From the NCBI GenBank assembly GCA_934098505.1, contig CAKOOR010000001.1, positions 248,001 to 312,000 of the forward strand: DNA of 64,000 bases, read 5' to 3'. Shown piece after piece: positions 43,790 to 53,359 of this stretch. Position numbers and translations under genes: made by a program. Every line of letters starts with the position of its first letter. Within the stretch, counting starts at the first letter, position 1. The DNA comes from an uncultured Bacilli bacterium. GTDB taxonomy: Bacteria; Bacillota_I; Bacilli_A; RF39; UBA660. A model generated the notes under the pieces. The model was not told the origin of the DNA. It ran no database searches and saw only the letters and a list, made by a program, of their open reading frames with translations.

Positions 43790-44365
43790 ATGACAATAGA
43801 AGAAATAATAAAGACAATTAAATTCTATAATGATAACATACAGAAATTAATGGAAAAATTTATTAGTGACTGCTATTCTTTAGAAGAAAACTCAAATAAA
43901 GAATATCAAGTGCAAAACACCATTGAGTTAAATAAGATTTATTTTCGGGGCTATGTTTTAGAATCACCTCTTTGTAAAAAGTTTAAAGAAAACAACATTA
44001 ATGATTATTCTTTAAAAGATTTAAAAGAGTATATTAATAAGAATTTTAATAGTTTAGAAAAAGATTATACACCGTATTATCAAGCTTTAGCATTATATGA
44101 AGATGCAGATACTTTAGAAGATTTAATAGATAAAAAAATCGAATTAGAAATAGATTTTTTGAGTGATTATGTAAATAAATTAAAAATTTTAAAAGAACAA
44201 GTGCTGGATAAGAAGACCTTGGTTAATTTGTATACCCAAGCTAAAGAAGAATTAGTTAATTGGTTAAATAAAAAAGCAATAATTAATAAAGAACAAAATA
44301 ACTATCTTAATATTTTAAATGATATTTTTAACTTTTTTGTAAGTGGTTATCCTTTGGTAAGTTGA
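43790..44365 (+). CDS. helical hypothetical protein at the end of the peptidase/HD operon
   Basis: A 191-residue soluble, largely alpha-helical protein (KTIKFYNDNIQKLMEKF, then LKEYINKNFNSLEKD, LEIDFLSDYVNKLKILKEQ). Its ATG begins one base after the HD gene's stop codon, so it is almost surely co-translated. No domain is recognised and no catalytic pattern is visible. No obvious terminator follows directly, but a new promoter lies at 44409. Confidence 0.65.
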   Translation: MTIEEIIKTIKFYNDNIQKLMEKFISDCYSLEENSNKEYQVQNTIELNKIYFRGYVLESPLCKKFKENNINDYSLKDLKEYINKNFNSLEKDYTPYYQALALYEDADTLEDLIDKKIELEIDFLSDYVNKLKILKEQVLDKKTLVNLYTQAKEELVNWLNKKAIINKEQNNYLNILNDIFNFFVSGYPLVS

Positions 44366-44408
44366 TTATCATCTTGACATTGGCTTGACAGGTCAACATT
44401 AAAAGACG

Positions 44409-44437
44409 TTGCAATATCCAGATAACTATGCTAATTT
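44409..44437 (+). promoter_or_regulatory. promoter of the anchored 186-residue protein
   Basis: TTGCAA, 17-base spacer, TGC-TAATTT (extended -10), 28 bases before the ATG. Confidence 0.6.
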
Positions 44438-44465
44438 AGAGGTGGAAAGAAGGAATCTTTAAATT

Positions 44466-45026
44466 ATGAAAAGAAAAGTTGCTGTTGGCTTAGTTGTTAT
44501 ATTTATCCTAATGGCAGTCCTATTTATTATAGCTACTAAACATAATAAAAAGGAAGAAGTCGATAATAATACTTATCTTACTGATAGTGATTATTTATAT
44601 GAGAAGGTTTTAGAAGATATTAAGTCTAAAGATACTAAAGCTGATGAAACAATAAATCAAGACAAACGATATAATGGTACTAAAGACATTAAAAGATTTT
44701 ATACTTATGAGCCTTTAGGAATAGTCTTAAAAGATGGCCATAAAGAAGTTTATCTTAGGGTAGCAACTGGTAAATATTACTTACTGGATAAAAAGATCTA
44801 TCAAGATACGACTAGTAATATTGTTTATAGTTATCGCTTTTTAGATGATGATATAGTTAATGTAAGTAATAATGGTTTATATGAAGATAAAGTGCCTAAA
44901 AAGATAAAAGAGATTAATGCGAAAATTGATACTACCGAAATGGTAAAGAAAATAGAAGACCAAGTGAAGGCTTATTATAGCGAGGTTTCAGATAAGACAA
45001 TTAATACTTATGATGAAAATAGGTAA
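44466..45026 (+). CDS. membrane-anchored hypothetical protein
   Basis: A 186-residue protein with an N-terminal membrane segment (KVAVGLVVIFILMAVLFIIA) and an extracytoplasmic domain with KRFYTYEPLGIVLKDG, YLRVATGKYYLLDKK and YSYRFLDDDIVNV, probably beta-rich, ending in a helix. No lipobox and no sortase signal. It may be an envelope-associated protein; the family is not recognised. Confidence 0.6.
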   Translation: MKRKVAVGLVVIFILMAVLFIIATKHNKKEEVDNNTYLTDSDYLYEKVLEDIKSKDTKADETINQDKRYNGTKDIKRFYTYEPLGIVLKDGHKEVYLRVATGKYYLLDKKIYQDTTSNIVYSYRFLDDDIVNVSNNGLYEDKVPKKIKEINAKIDTTEMVKKIEDQVKAYYSEVSDKTINTYDENR

Positions 45027-45096
45027 ATATTATAATTAGGAAGACGAATTTAGTTAATAAATAAGTCTTTTTTTCTACAAAACAGTAATTTACTAG

Positions 45097-45125
45097 TTGT
45101 GAAATATAAGAAAAAGTGGTAGGAT
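45097..45125 (+). promoter_or_regulatory. promoter with GTGGTAGGAT extended -10, alpha-CTD-like gene
   Basis: TTGTGA, 17 bases, TAGGAT preceded by TG-G. AAAAGTGGTAGGATATA is nearly identical to the promoter at 19319-19347. Confidence 0.65.
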
Positions 45126-45150
45126 ATAACCCTTGAAGAGGAAGATAATT

Positions 45151-46212
45151 ATGGCTAATGATAAGAATACTATCAAAAATATAAAAGAAGAAATACAAGT
45201 ATCTAGCCTGGCACGGAAAGTTTTTAAAAAATTAGGTGTAATTACCTTAGAAGATGCTTGTCAAATTGAAATTGAACAATTACGAAATTTAGTAAAAAGC
45301 AAGGCGCAAAATCAAGTATACGTGGATGAATTATGGGAATATGTTCATGAAAATGGTTGTTCTTTAAAAGATGAAGAAGTTTATTTAAAAAAGCTTAAGA
45401 ATATAGCACTTGATTTTCCTAATATTGCTATTAGTGATTTTTTTATGAGCGTTAATGCGAGAAAATTTATGGCTGGCTATGGAACAATAACAGGATTTTT
45501 AAGTGCCTTGAAGAATAGTTCTTCTTTATTAAAAAGTTTTCTTTGCTTGGTAATTGTTTATGAAAAAGATGATAATTTAGAGAAAATTTTTAAAGGTTTT
45601 GGCAATGATGGTTTAGTTCTTGATATTATTATTCAAGATTTTAAAGAGAATGTTAAAAAACAAGGAACTTTAATGCCTGTATATATGGTGTTTTCTGATA
45701 AACGAATTTATAATAACTTGATTAGAAATAATTGCTGGTTATTAAGCGATTTAATAAATTTAAGCGCGGAACAAATAACTAAAATCCCCCATTTAGGCGA
45801 AATTAAGGCAAAAAGAATAATAATGACATTACATGATATGGGCTTTTCATTAGATAGTAAGTATCCGAGTTTAAGACTGAGCTTGGAATATGTGGAAACT
45901 AAAAGATTAAATTTATCACCAGAAATTTTAACAAAATTAGAAGAAATGCAGATAACAAATCTAGAGCAATTAATAAATTTAGGTGATTTTCATAGTTTTA
46001 ATGATGAAGAATTATCGCAAATTAGAAAGGAAATATTAAAATTGAATTTTCAACTTTTAGACAAAACCATTGCTATGCCTAATGAAATTTTAGAGGCACG
46101 ATATAATAAATTACTAGAGGAAAGAAATACTTTATCATTACAGATGGAGCGGGTTAATAAAGAAACTTGTAAGTACCAAAGAATATTAAATTTAACCAAA
46201 GAAGAAAAATAA
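45151..46212 (+). CDS. protein with RNA-polymerase alpha-CTD-like helix-hairpin-helix repeats
   Basis: A 353-residue protein. Three segments recall the alpha C-terminal domain of RNA polymerase: SSLARKVFKKLGVITLEDA near the start, IYNNLIRNNCWLLSDLINLS followed by ITKIPHLGEIKAKRI in the middle, and SPEILTKLEEMQITNLEQLI towards the end. In alpha-CTD such helix-hairpin-helix repeats contact DNA UP elements and regulators. The rest is helical, closing with a coiled coil. It lacks the alpha N-terminal domain, so it is not RpoA. GAGGAAG precedes the ATG. It is followed by a larger paralogue. Confidence 0.7.
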   Translation: MANDKNTIKNIKEEIQVSSLARKVFKKLGVITLEDACQIEIEQLRNLVKSKAQNQVYVDELWEYVHENGCSLKDEEVYLKKLKNIALDFPNIAISDFFMSVNARKFMAGYGTITGFLSALKNSSSLLKSFLCLVIVYEKDDNLEKIFKGFGNDGLVLDIIIQDFKENVKKQGTLMPVYMVFSDKRIYNNLIRNNCWLLSDLINLSAEQITKIPHLGEIKAKRIIMTLHDMGFSLDSKYPSLRLSLEYVETKRLNLSPEILTKLEEMQITNLEQLINLGDFHSFNDEELSQIRKEILKLNFQLLDKTIAMPNEILEARYNKLLEERNTLSLQMERVNKETCKYQRILNLTKEEK

Positions 46213-46318
46213 AATAAATTAAGAAAATTAGAAATAACTAATTTATATAAAAGCAATAAAATTTGAATAAAGTTTTGGATAAGAAGTACTAAACTTTATG
46301 ATGAGAGGAGCACAGTTT

Positions 46319-48322
46319 ATGGCAGTAGATGATTTAGATATTAGTAAAGGGGCTTTAAGAATGTTAAATATTATGGGAATTGACAATATTTCCAAATTAA
46401 TAAAAATTGATGAAAAAAATTTACATCTTTTATGTAGTCAAAACAGTTATAATCGTTATTACTTTGATGAAATATTTGCTGCTGTTAAAAATTTAGGCTT
46501 ATCTTTTGTTTTTGAAAATGATTATTATATTAATTTAGGAAGTAGAAAAGCAAATTTAGCAAATATTAGGGTTGAGGAATTAATATTAACGCCACAATTG
46601 AGAAACTTTTTAGAACCTTATGGCAATTTAGAAGCCTTTTTTAAAGATATAGCAAATGATAATAGTTTTTATGAAGAACAAAGTAAGAAAAAATTAAAAA
46701 GATTCTTAGTGACAACTATTAAGACTAACCAAAATTATGATTGGTTAATAAATTTATTACGTCATTTGGGAAATAAAGGGGCTTTACTAGCTTTAATAAT
46801 TGAACAATATATGAGCTTCTTAAACCAAAGAGAAATAAATGCTAATTCATTACTTGCTGATTTTATTACCGATAAACATATTGTTATAGCTCTTAATAAA
46901 CAGGATATTTATTTCTTAGGTGATTTAGTACAACTTGATATTCAAACAGTTAGTTTGCTAAATGGGATTGGTAAAAAATCTTTAAAAACTATTCAAAATG
47001 ATTTGAGCAAATACGGTTTTAAACTTGGCGAAGAATTACCTAATTATTATGATTTTACTTTTGCTTTTAATAAGTTTGATATTCGAATTTTGCATTTGCA
47101 AGAAAAGATGGAGGCCAATTTACGAAAAGTAGGAGTTAATACTTTAAATGATTTAATTGTTGTTGAATATGCGAAATATTTTTCAGACTATGACAATCAA
47201 ATAATTACGGATTCTTATCGTAAATTAGGCTTTGACTGGGAAAATGCAACTTTTAATAAGACTATAAACGGTACTTATGCGGAGGCTAACGAGTGGCTCC
47301 AAGAACTAAAAAGACTTCGAGAGATGTATAGTGTAAGAATGGCTATCTTAGAGAAAAATAGTAGTTTTATTGCTCGATATTTTCCTACTACGATTCCGGT
47401 TTTAAATAATCAAAATTATCAAGAATTAATAGGAACCACTACGGATTTAATGAGTGTTTCTTTTAAGAATTTAAAAATTCCTAGAAAAATACAAGATTAT
47501 TTACAAAATTATGAAAGTCCGGCTATCTTCTTTTATACGATTGCTAATGATAAAACTTATGAAAAAGACAAAAGTAAAAACCATTTAAAGAGATTTCTAT
47601 TGAAAAATATTAAACCAGATGAGAATTATCAAGGCCTAATTAAGACTTTAAGAAATTTAGGAAATGATGGCATTTTATTATCTTTAATAATTTTAAAATA
47701 CCAAAGTTTTTTACAACAGAAAACAGTTAATTTAAATATGCCTGTTAGTAAAATTATTACTAGTAAAAAAATAGTTACTGCTCTTTTATTTTTAAACATT
47801 TATTTTATAGGTGATTTAGTTAAACATACGAAAGATGAGTTAGTAGCTATGGAAGGATTGGGTATTAATTATCTAAAAGAAATAGAAGATGACTTAAGCA
47901 GGTACAATTATAAATTAGGTAGTTTAGCAGATAGTTATGATGATTTTAGCTTTAACATGGCTAATTTTGATATTAAAGTATTGGGACTAAGTAATGATTT
48001 AGAAACTAGATTAAGAGAAATTGGAATTAATAATTTAGCAGATTTAATTACTTCAAAAGATAGTAAATTTTGGCTGGAGCCTCAAAATAAGGAAATTTTG
48101 TTGGCTTATCGCAAACTAGGATTTATGCCAATGCAAGGGTTTTCTAATCCGATTGTTAATAGTAATTATAATGAAACTAATCAGTGTTTACTAGAACTAG
48201 ATCTTTTAATTGCCAGGTACAATGAGTTATTAATTAAAACTTATAAATATAATATATCTTTACAAGATACTAGTAAAAGTATAGAAACTAACAGTAATAA
48301 CAGTGGTTTTGGTCGTTGTTAG
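46319..48322 (+). CDS. large protein with duplicated alpha-CTD-like helix-hairpin-helix repeats
   Basis: A 667-residue paralogue of the upstream protein, made of two similar halves. Each half contains a segment of the type YFLGDLVQLDIQTVSLLNGIG / YFIGDLVKHTKDELVAMEGLG followed by a helix ending GFKLG or NYKLG, and LRKVGVNTLNDLI / LREIGINNLADLI. Both halves also share SKKKLKRFL / SKNHLKRFL. The repeats look like alpha-CTD or HhH DNA-binding units. There is no catalytic motif and no membrane segment. GAGAGGAG before the ATG at 46319 sets the start. DNA binding is inference from the fold. Confidence 0.7.
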   Translation: MAVDDLDISKGALRMLNIMGIDNISKLIKIDEKNLHLLCSQNSYNRYYFDEIFAAVKNLGLSFVFENDYYINLGSRKANLANIRVEELILTPQLRNFLEPYGNLEAFFKDIANDNSFYEEQSKKKLKRFLVTTIKTNQNYDWLINLLRHLGNKGALLALIIEQYMSFLNQREINANSLLADFITDKHIVIALNKQDIYFLGDLVQLDIQTVSLLNGIGKKSLKTIQNDLSKYGFKLGEELPNYYDFTFAFNKFDIRILHLQEKMEANLRKVGVNTLNDLIVVEYAKYFSDYDNQIITDSYRKLGFDWENATFNKTINGTYAEANEWLQELKRLREMYSVRMAILEKNSSFIARYFPTTIPVLNNQNYQELIGTTTDLMSVSFKNLKIPRKIQDYLQNYESPAIFFYTIANDKTYEKDKSKNHLKRFLLKNIKPDENYQGLIKTLRNLGNDGILLSLIILKYQSFLQQKTVNLNMPVSKIITSKKIVTALLFLNIYFIGDLVKHTKDELVAMEGLGINYLKEIEDDLSRYNYKLGSLADSYDDFSFNMANFDIKVLGLSNDLETRLREIGINNLADLITSKDSKFWLEPQNKEILLAYRKLGFMPMQGFSNPIVNSNYNETNQCLLELDLLIARYNELLIKTYKYNISLQDTSKSIETNSNNSGFGRC

Positions 48323-48367
48323 TTTGATGATGATAGCAATTTAAGTGTTTAAGTCTACTTTTTTAGG

Positions 48368-48397
48368 TTGAATAAATTATCTATTCTTTGCTATAAT
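48368..48397 (+). promoter_or_regulatory. promoter of phosphoketolase
   Basis: TTGAAT, 18-base spacer, TGC-TATAAT (extended -10), about 25 bases before the start codon. Confidence 0.65.
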
Positions 48398-48422
48398 TAA
48401 CTTAGAATAGGAAGATAATAAA

Positions 48423-50726
48423 ATGAAAGAAATCGAAATAATTGATGCATATTTTAGAGCGGCTAATTATATAAGCGCTTGTTGTCTTTATTTAAAAGAT
48501 AATCCCTTATTGGAAAGACCACTAAGTGATACTGATTTAAAAGAAAAGCTAGTAGGTCACTGGGGAACCGTACCTGGTCAAAATTTTATTTATACGCATT
48601 TAAATAGAATTATTAAAAAAAATAATTTAAATATGATTTATATAAGTGGACCTGGTCATGGCGGTAACTTTTTATTGGCTCAATCTTTTTTAGAAGGCAG
48701 TTTTAGTGAGTATTATCCGGAGTATCCAAAAAATAAAGAAGGATTAAAAAAATTATTTAAAGAATTCTCATATCCTTATGGAACTGGTTCTCATGCTACG
48801 CCAGAAATGCCCGGTTCAATGCATGAGGGTGGTGAACTTGGTTATAGTTTAATTCATAGTTTTGGTGCTGTTTTGGATAATCCTAACTTAATTGTTGCTT
48901 GCTGTATTGGCGATGGCGAAGCCGAAACCGGAACTTTAGCTACTTCTTGGCAAGTTCATAAATTCTTAAATCCGAAAAGAGATGGGGTTGTTATACCCAT
49001 TCTTCATTTAAATGGCTATAAAATAAGCAATCCTAGTATTTATAGCAGAATGAGTGATAAAGAGCTTATTTGCTATTTTACTGCACTAGGTTATCATCCT
49101 TATATTGTTAGTAGTGATGATACGTTTATTATGCATCAAAAAATGATGGATACTTTAGATGACGTAGTTGCCGAGATAAAGAAGATAAAGACGAGTGAAA
49201 ATCAAGGCAAGATTTATTATCCGATGTTAATTTTAAGAAGTAAAAAAGGCTGGACGGGACCCAGTATCGTTAATGGTAAGCAAATCGAAGGAACATTTAG
49301 AGCCCATCAAATACCGGTTGATAAAACAGTCCCTAATTATTTAGAAATTATTGAAAAGTGGTTACGCAGTTATAAACCACAAGAGTTATTTAATCAAGAT
49401 GGTACTTTAAAAGGTTATTTAGAAAATTATCATCCAATGGGTAATGCTAGGATGAGTAAAAATCCAATTACTAATGGTGTTAGTGGTAAAAGAATAATTT
49501 TACCGGATCCTACAAAGTATTTATTAGAAAATAAAGAAATAGGTAAGACAGTAACACAAGATATGCTAGAACTTTCAAAATATATAAGAGATGTTTTTAA
49601 ACTAAATAAAGATGATTTTAGACTTTTTAGTCCAGATGAGGTAATGTCAAATCGTTTGTATCATTTATTTGATACTGAAAAAAGAACATGGGAAGAAGAA
49701 GTTTTACCAGGGGATGAAAATTTAAGTAAAGAAGGGCGTATTATAGATTCTTATCTTTCGGAAAATGTTTGCCAAGGCTTATTAGAAGGTTATACATTAA
49801 CCGGTCGCTTTGGCACATTTGTTAGCTATGAAGCTTTTATTCGTGTTGTTGATTCTATGGTTACTCAGTATATAAAATGGTTGAAAATGGCTAGAGAAAT
49901 TAGTTGGCGTGGTAATTTACCGGGTTTAAATTTAATTTTAACTAGTAATGTATGGCAACAAGATCATAATGGATATACCCATCAAGACCCTGGTTTTATT
50001 AATCATTTAGCACAAAAGAAACGTGGATTTGCCAATATTTATTTACCAATTGATGCTAATAGTTTAATTTTAACTTATGATAAGTGCTTAAAATCCCAAA
50101 ATGTGGTAAATGCTATTATTGCTTCTAAACATCCCACTAGACAATGGTTAACAAGAAATGAAGCTGAAAAGTTAATTAATGATGGTTTGATTGAGTTAGA
50201 AAAGTTTTCGACTAGTAAGGATCCTGATATTGTTATTGCTAGCTGTGGCGATACGCCAAATATAGAAGCTATTGCTTGTGTTTCTTTGTTAAAAAAATAT
50301 ATTCCTGATATTAAATTACGTTTTATCAATGTCTTAGAAGTATTAAAATTAGAAAGTAATAAGCGAAATAAAAATGGTTTAACTGATGAAGAATTTAATA
50401 ACTATTTTACTAGTGATAAACCGGTAATATTTAATTTTCATGGTTATCCTTCATTTATTCATAGTCTTATTTATGATCGTGATAATAAGAATTTTTATGT
50501 TCATGGTTATGAAGAAGAAGGCTCAATAACTACGGCTTTTGATATGCGTTTGCGCAATAAAATTGATCGTTTTAGTTTGGCTAAAGAAGCCCTAGAATTA
50601 TTGCCGGATAGTTTAGAAAAGGAAAAGTTAAATACATATATTGAAAATGTGTTAAAGCGCCATTATATTTATGTAAAAGATGTTGGCATGGACTTAGATG
50701 AGATTAGTAACTTTGAAATAATATAA
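48423..50726 (+). CDS. xfp: xylulose-5-phosphate/fructose-6-phosphate phosphoketolase
   Basis: A 767-residue thiamine-diphosphate enzyme that splits xylulose 5-P or fructose 6-P with phosphate into acetyl-P plus a triose- or tetrose-phosphate. Family blocks: GHWGTVPGQNFIY, GPGHGGNFLLA, GTGSHATPEMPGSMHEGGEL, the ThDP motif GDGEAETG, then LHLNGYKISNP, GYHPYIV and, in the second half, NGYTHQDPGFINHLA and ASKHPTRQWLT. Length is near the family norm (about 790). It gives the organism a heterofermentative or acetate-yielding carbon route. A single-gene unit with its own promoter. Assignment is secure; substrate preference cannot be read from sequence. Confidence 0.96.
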   Translation: MKEIEIIDAYFRAANYISACCLYLKDNPLLERPLSDTDLKEKLVGHWGTVPGQNFIYTHLNRIIKKNNLNMIYISGPGHGGNFLLAQSFLEGSFSEYYPEYPKNKEGLKKLFKEFSYPYGTGSHATPEMPGSMHEGGELGYSLIHSFGAVLDNPNLIVACCIGDGEAETGTLATSWQVHKFLNPKRDGVVIPILHLNGYKISNPSIYSRMSDKELICYFTALGYHPYIVSSDDTFIMHQKMMDTLDDVVAEIKKIKTSENQGKIYYPMLILRSKKGWTGPSIVNGKQIEGTFRAHQIPVDKTVPNYLEIIEKWLRSYKPQELFNQDGTLKGYLENYHPMGNARMSKNPITNGVSGKRIILPDPTKYLLENKEIGKTVTQDMLELSKYIRDVFKLNKDDFRLFSPDEVMSNRLYHLFDTEKRTWEEEVLPGDENLSKEGRIIDSYLSENVCQGLLEGYTLTGRFGTFVSYEAFIRVVDSMVTQYIKWLKMAREISWRGNLPGLNLILTSNVWQQDHNGYTHQDPGFINHLAQKKRGFANIYLPIDANSLILTYDKCLKSQNVVNAIIASKHPTRQWLTRNEAEKLINDGLIELEKFSTSKDPDIVIASCGDTPNIEAIACVSLLKKYIPDIKLRFINVLEVLKLESNKRNKNGLTDEEFNNYFTSDKPVIFNFHGYPSFIHSLIYDRDNKNFYVHGYEEEGSITTAFDMRLRNKIDRFSLAKEALELLPDSLEKEKLNTYIENVLKRHYIYVKDVGMDLDEISNFEII

Positions 50727-50801
50727 TGAGAAAATAAATAATTTTTATTACAAAAATGTTAGCATAAAACGCACTATCATTAATAACTAGGAGTTAGTTT
50801 T

Positions 50802-51096
50802 ATGAATATAAATTTTATAGATTTGAAAAAAACAATTCGGGTATCGATTATGAGGCTGGTTACAGAATTATATATTTTTTTGAGAATAATTATAAGATTG
50901 GAGAATATTGCAAATCGATTGAAGAATTTATGATTGGATTTGCCAAGTGTGACCCAATAACTGATGATAAGATAATGATATACCTAAATTTATTCCACCT
51001 ATTGATTTACTTAACAGATACCTAAAAGAAAATAATAAAATTAATGGCGTTGCTATTTACAATGTTAATGGTGAATGTATTGACAAAATTAATTGA
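50802..51096 (+). pseudogene. broken small gene with two frameshifts
   Basis: AGGAG precedes an ATG, but the frame MNINFIDLKK shifts at an A run and continues as NSGIDYEAGYRIIYFFENN, then GEYCKSIEEFMIGFAKCDP; near 50975 it shifts again to KFIPPIDLLNRYLKENNKIN and ends GECIDKIN-stop. Three pieces in order add up to a protein of about 97 residues. The family is unknown. Sequencing error is the alternative to true decay. Confidence 0.55.
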
Positions 51097-51171
51097 GTAT
51101 GTATTTATTCAATATAATTGGCTTTACCAACATAATTTTTACGGAAATTAGATAAAATTTGTGATAATAAA

Positions 51172-51199
51172 TTGTTTTTATAAAATTAAAGTGTATAAT
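51172..51199 (+). promoter_or_regulatory. promoter of the anchored 227-residue protein
   Basis: TTGTTT, 16 bases, perfect TATAAT, about 23 bases before the start codon. Confidence 0.55.
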
Positions 51200-51222
51200 A
51201 ATTTGTACTTGGAGGAATAAAT

Positions 51223-51906
51223 ATGATAATTGATACTAATAAAATTAGAAAATTTGCAGCGATTACTGTCATTACTGCTAATGTTGTTGCTGGAACTTTA
51301 GTAACTAGTTTTGCCATTAATGCAAATTGTGCCTCAACTAATCATGTTAGAGATGATTGCTTTAGAAGTAAATTTTTAAATGTTATAGATATAGACGATA
51401 CCGACAATGTTTCTAAAGGCGTACAACATCGTTTAGATGAAATTCGAAAAAGAAATGATGTAGTGGATGTTTATTATGGCGATATTTTAGAAAATAAATA
51501 CGATTATATTTTAGCAAAAGAAGATCGTAACGGTATAGAGGTTACTTATACTGCTCCCTACGGATACACTTTAGTAGGAAAACTTTGCAAAAGTATAAAA
51601 CCTGTTGGTCAAGTTAAAATCGGAACCGGTATTGTTGTAACTTATACTAATGGCACAATTGGCAAAACTGTTTTAAATTCTAATGATAGTTTGCTTATTG
51701 GTAAGACTTTTGAAGAATATCCAACTTCTTCGTTAGACCAAAAAATTATTACGACTGCTACTTACGAGGAAACTTTGCGTTATGAAAAAGCAAAATTGGA
51801 TTTTTATGATGAGCAATATGTTGATTATGCCGGCGGTAAATATGTTGATAAGGATGATGAAAAACTAATTGAATATAGAAGCCTAACCTTAAAAAATAAA
51901 AATTAA
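51223..51906 (+). CDS. membrane-anchored hypothetical protein
   Basis: A 227-residue protein with an N-terminal membrane/signal segment (FAAITVITANVVAGTLVTSF) and a mixed extracytoplasmic or periplasmic-side domain (VDVYYGDILENKYDYILA, then VTYTAPYGYTLVGKLCKS and KIGTGIVVTYTNGTIG). Four Cys occur. The next gene shows a loosely similar layout (TVAVRDGYYVHEE, IPEGYELLEEPYHG), so the two may be distant relatives. No known family. GGAGG before the ATG and a terminator after the stop support a real single-gene unit. Confidence 0.65.
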   Translation: MIIDTNKIRKFAAITVITANVVAGTLVTSFAINANCASTNHVRDDCFRSKFLNVIDIDDTDNVSKGVQHRLDEIRKRNDVVDVYYGDILENKYDYILAKEDRNGIEVTYTAPYGYTLVGKLCKSIKPVGQVKIGTGIVVTYTNGTIGKTVLNSNDSLLIGKTFEEYPTSSLDQKIITTATYEETLRYEKAKLDFYDEQYVDYAGGKYVDKDDEKLIEYRSLTLKNKN

Positions 51907-51930
51907 TAGCACTTATTTGTGCTATTTTTT
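51907..51930 (+). terminator. terminator after the 227-residue protein gene
   Basis: Stem TAGCAC / GTGCTA with loop TTATTT and six T. Confidence 0.8.
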
Positions 51931-52030
51931 AACTAAAATTTACAAAATATTTTTATTTTAAGAAAATGACTTGACGGAAGTTGATTATACGGGTATATTA
52001 AAAAGAGATTTTGAAAAAAGGATGATAAAG

Positions 52031-52552
52031 ATGCATGATAGATATGGTTATAAACCAGCAAGAAGGGTAAATAGAAGAAGTTATAGGAAAAGTTTTGGCT
52101 TTAGCTATAAACCTAGTAAAAGTGATAAAAAAATAAATACTAAATTAAAAGTTATTTCAATTGTTTCAGTGCCAATTTTTTTATTAGGAGCAGCAGCCAA
52201 AATAGGTGACAAAAGAGTCGATCATACAGAAAAATTATGTCAATTTACATCACTATGCTATGACTTAGGCCTTGATGATTTAGCTAAAGATCATCAGCTA
52301 AAAGAAATTAAAAAAACAGGCGTAGATGCTTATTACCAAAAAGGAAGAACAGATAAGTATTATCGTAAAAGTCTTACTGTGGCGGTTCGGGATGGCTATT
52401 ATGTTCATGAAGAAAAGCAAATACCAGAGGGCTATGAATTATTAGAAGAACCATATCATGGTAATGATTGCTGTAAAACAGTAGAAATACCAGAAGCCAT
52501 TATAATTGAAGAAAATAGTGGCAAGATAAGACAATTACTATTAAAAAAATAA
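52031..52552 (+). CDS. hypothetical protein with one membrane segment
   Basis: A 173-residue protein: a strongly basic N-terminus (ARRVNRRSYRKS), one membrane helix (VISIVSVPIFLLGAAAKI), and a C-terminal domain with paired Cys (LCQFTSLCYDLG and NDCCKT). The start is uncertain: the frame is open from 51971, but AAAGG at 52017-52021 fits the ATG at 52031 best. Not recognised. It probably shares a transcript with the thioredoxin-like gene 46 bp downstream. Confidence 0.55.
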   Translation: MHDRYGYKPARRVNRRSYRKSFGFSYKPSKSDKKINTKLKVISIVSVPIFLLGAAAKIGDKRVDHTEKLCQFTSLCYDLGLDDLAKDHQLKEIKKTGVDAYYQKGRTDKYYRKSLTVAVRDGYYVHEEKQIPEGYELLEEPYHGNDCCKTVEIPEAIIIEENSGKIRQLLLKK

Positions 52553-52598
52553 TTGCATTATCTAAGAAAATCACTTAAAATAAATTTAGGTGAAGATG

Positions 52599-53303
52599 AT
52601 GAAAAAAGATTTTTTGAAATATTATGTAATTGGTTTATTTATAATTTGTTTGTTTTGCATAGGGATTATTCTAAGGTATCGTAAGACAGAAAATGAACCT
52701 AGTGATACTAGGTTTTATGATGAGTATACTTCTTATAACGGAAAAACAACTAGTAATGGTAAGAACTATCCAGAAGTAACAATTGATAAAGAAAATCTTT
52801 ACTATTATGTAAGCAACGAAGAAATTAAAGAATTATTTAATAATGGGACTGGCGTTTTATACTTAGGGTTTCCAACTTGTCCATGGTGCCGTAATATAGT
52901 TTCAGTTTTAAATGAAGCGGGTAAAGATTATGGGATAGCCAAGATAAATTATTATAATATTAAAGATATTCGTAGTAGTTTTAGTTTTGATGATGATAAT
53001 AATTTAGTAAAGACGGATGGTAGTGAGTTATATACTTATCTTTTAGAAAAATTAGATAAATTTTTAGAAGATTATAGTGTAAAAGATAAAAATGATAATG
53101 ACGTTAAGACTGGTGAAAAAAGAATATATGCGCCAACCGTAGTTTTCGTTAAAAATGGCGATGTAAAAGATGTTATCGAAGGAACGGTTACTAGTCAAAA
53201 AGACCCATATATTTTATTAGACGAAAGTCAAAGAGAAGAATTAAAAAATAAATATTTAGAGGCATTTAACAAATTGGCTGATTTATGTGATGAGAAATGT
53301 TAA
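52599..53303 (+). CDS. membrane-anchored thioredoxin-like protein (CPWC)
   Basis: A 234-residue protein with an N-terminal membrane anchor (YVIGLFIICLFCIGIILRY) and an extracytoplasmic thioredoxin fold: GVLYLGFPTCPWCRNIVSVL holds the CxxC active site, and YAPTVVFVKNGDV contains the cis-proline equivalent. About 30 residues are inserted between (FSFDDDNNLVKTDGSE). It could act in disulphide exchange outside the membrane, like bacteriocin-transport accessory or TlpA-like proteins. AGGTGA suits the ATG at 52599 better than the two earlier in-frame starts. Confidence 0.8.
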   Translation: MKKDFLKYYVIGLFIICLFCIGIILRYRKTENEPSDTRFYDEYTSYNGKTTSNGKNYPEVTIDKENLYYYVSNEEIKELFNNGTGVLYLGFPTCPWCRNIVSVLNEAGKDYGIAKINYYNIKDIRSSFSFDDDNNLVKTDGSELYTYLLEKLDKFLEDYSVKDKNDNDVKTGEKRIYAPTVVFVKNGDVKDVIEGTVTSQKDPYILLDESQREELKNKYLEAFNKLADLCDEKC

Positions 53304-53322
53304 AAAAGCATTTCTTTTTTTT
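53294..53322 (+). terminator. terminator after the thioredoxin-like gene
   Basis: Stem GAAATG / CATTTC around TTAAAAAAG, then eight T; it overlaps the stop codon. Confidence 0.8.
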
Positions 53323-53359
53323 CTAATCTTTATTATAATACTAGCTAGTGGGTGATTTT

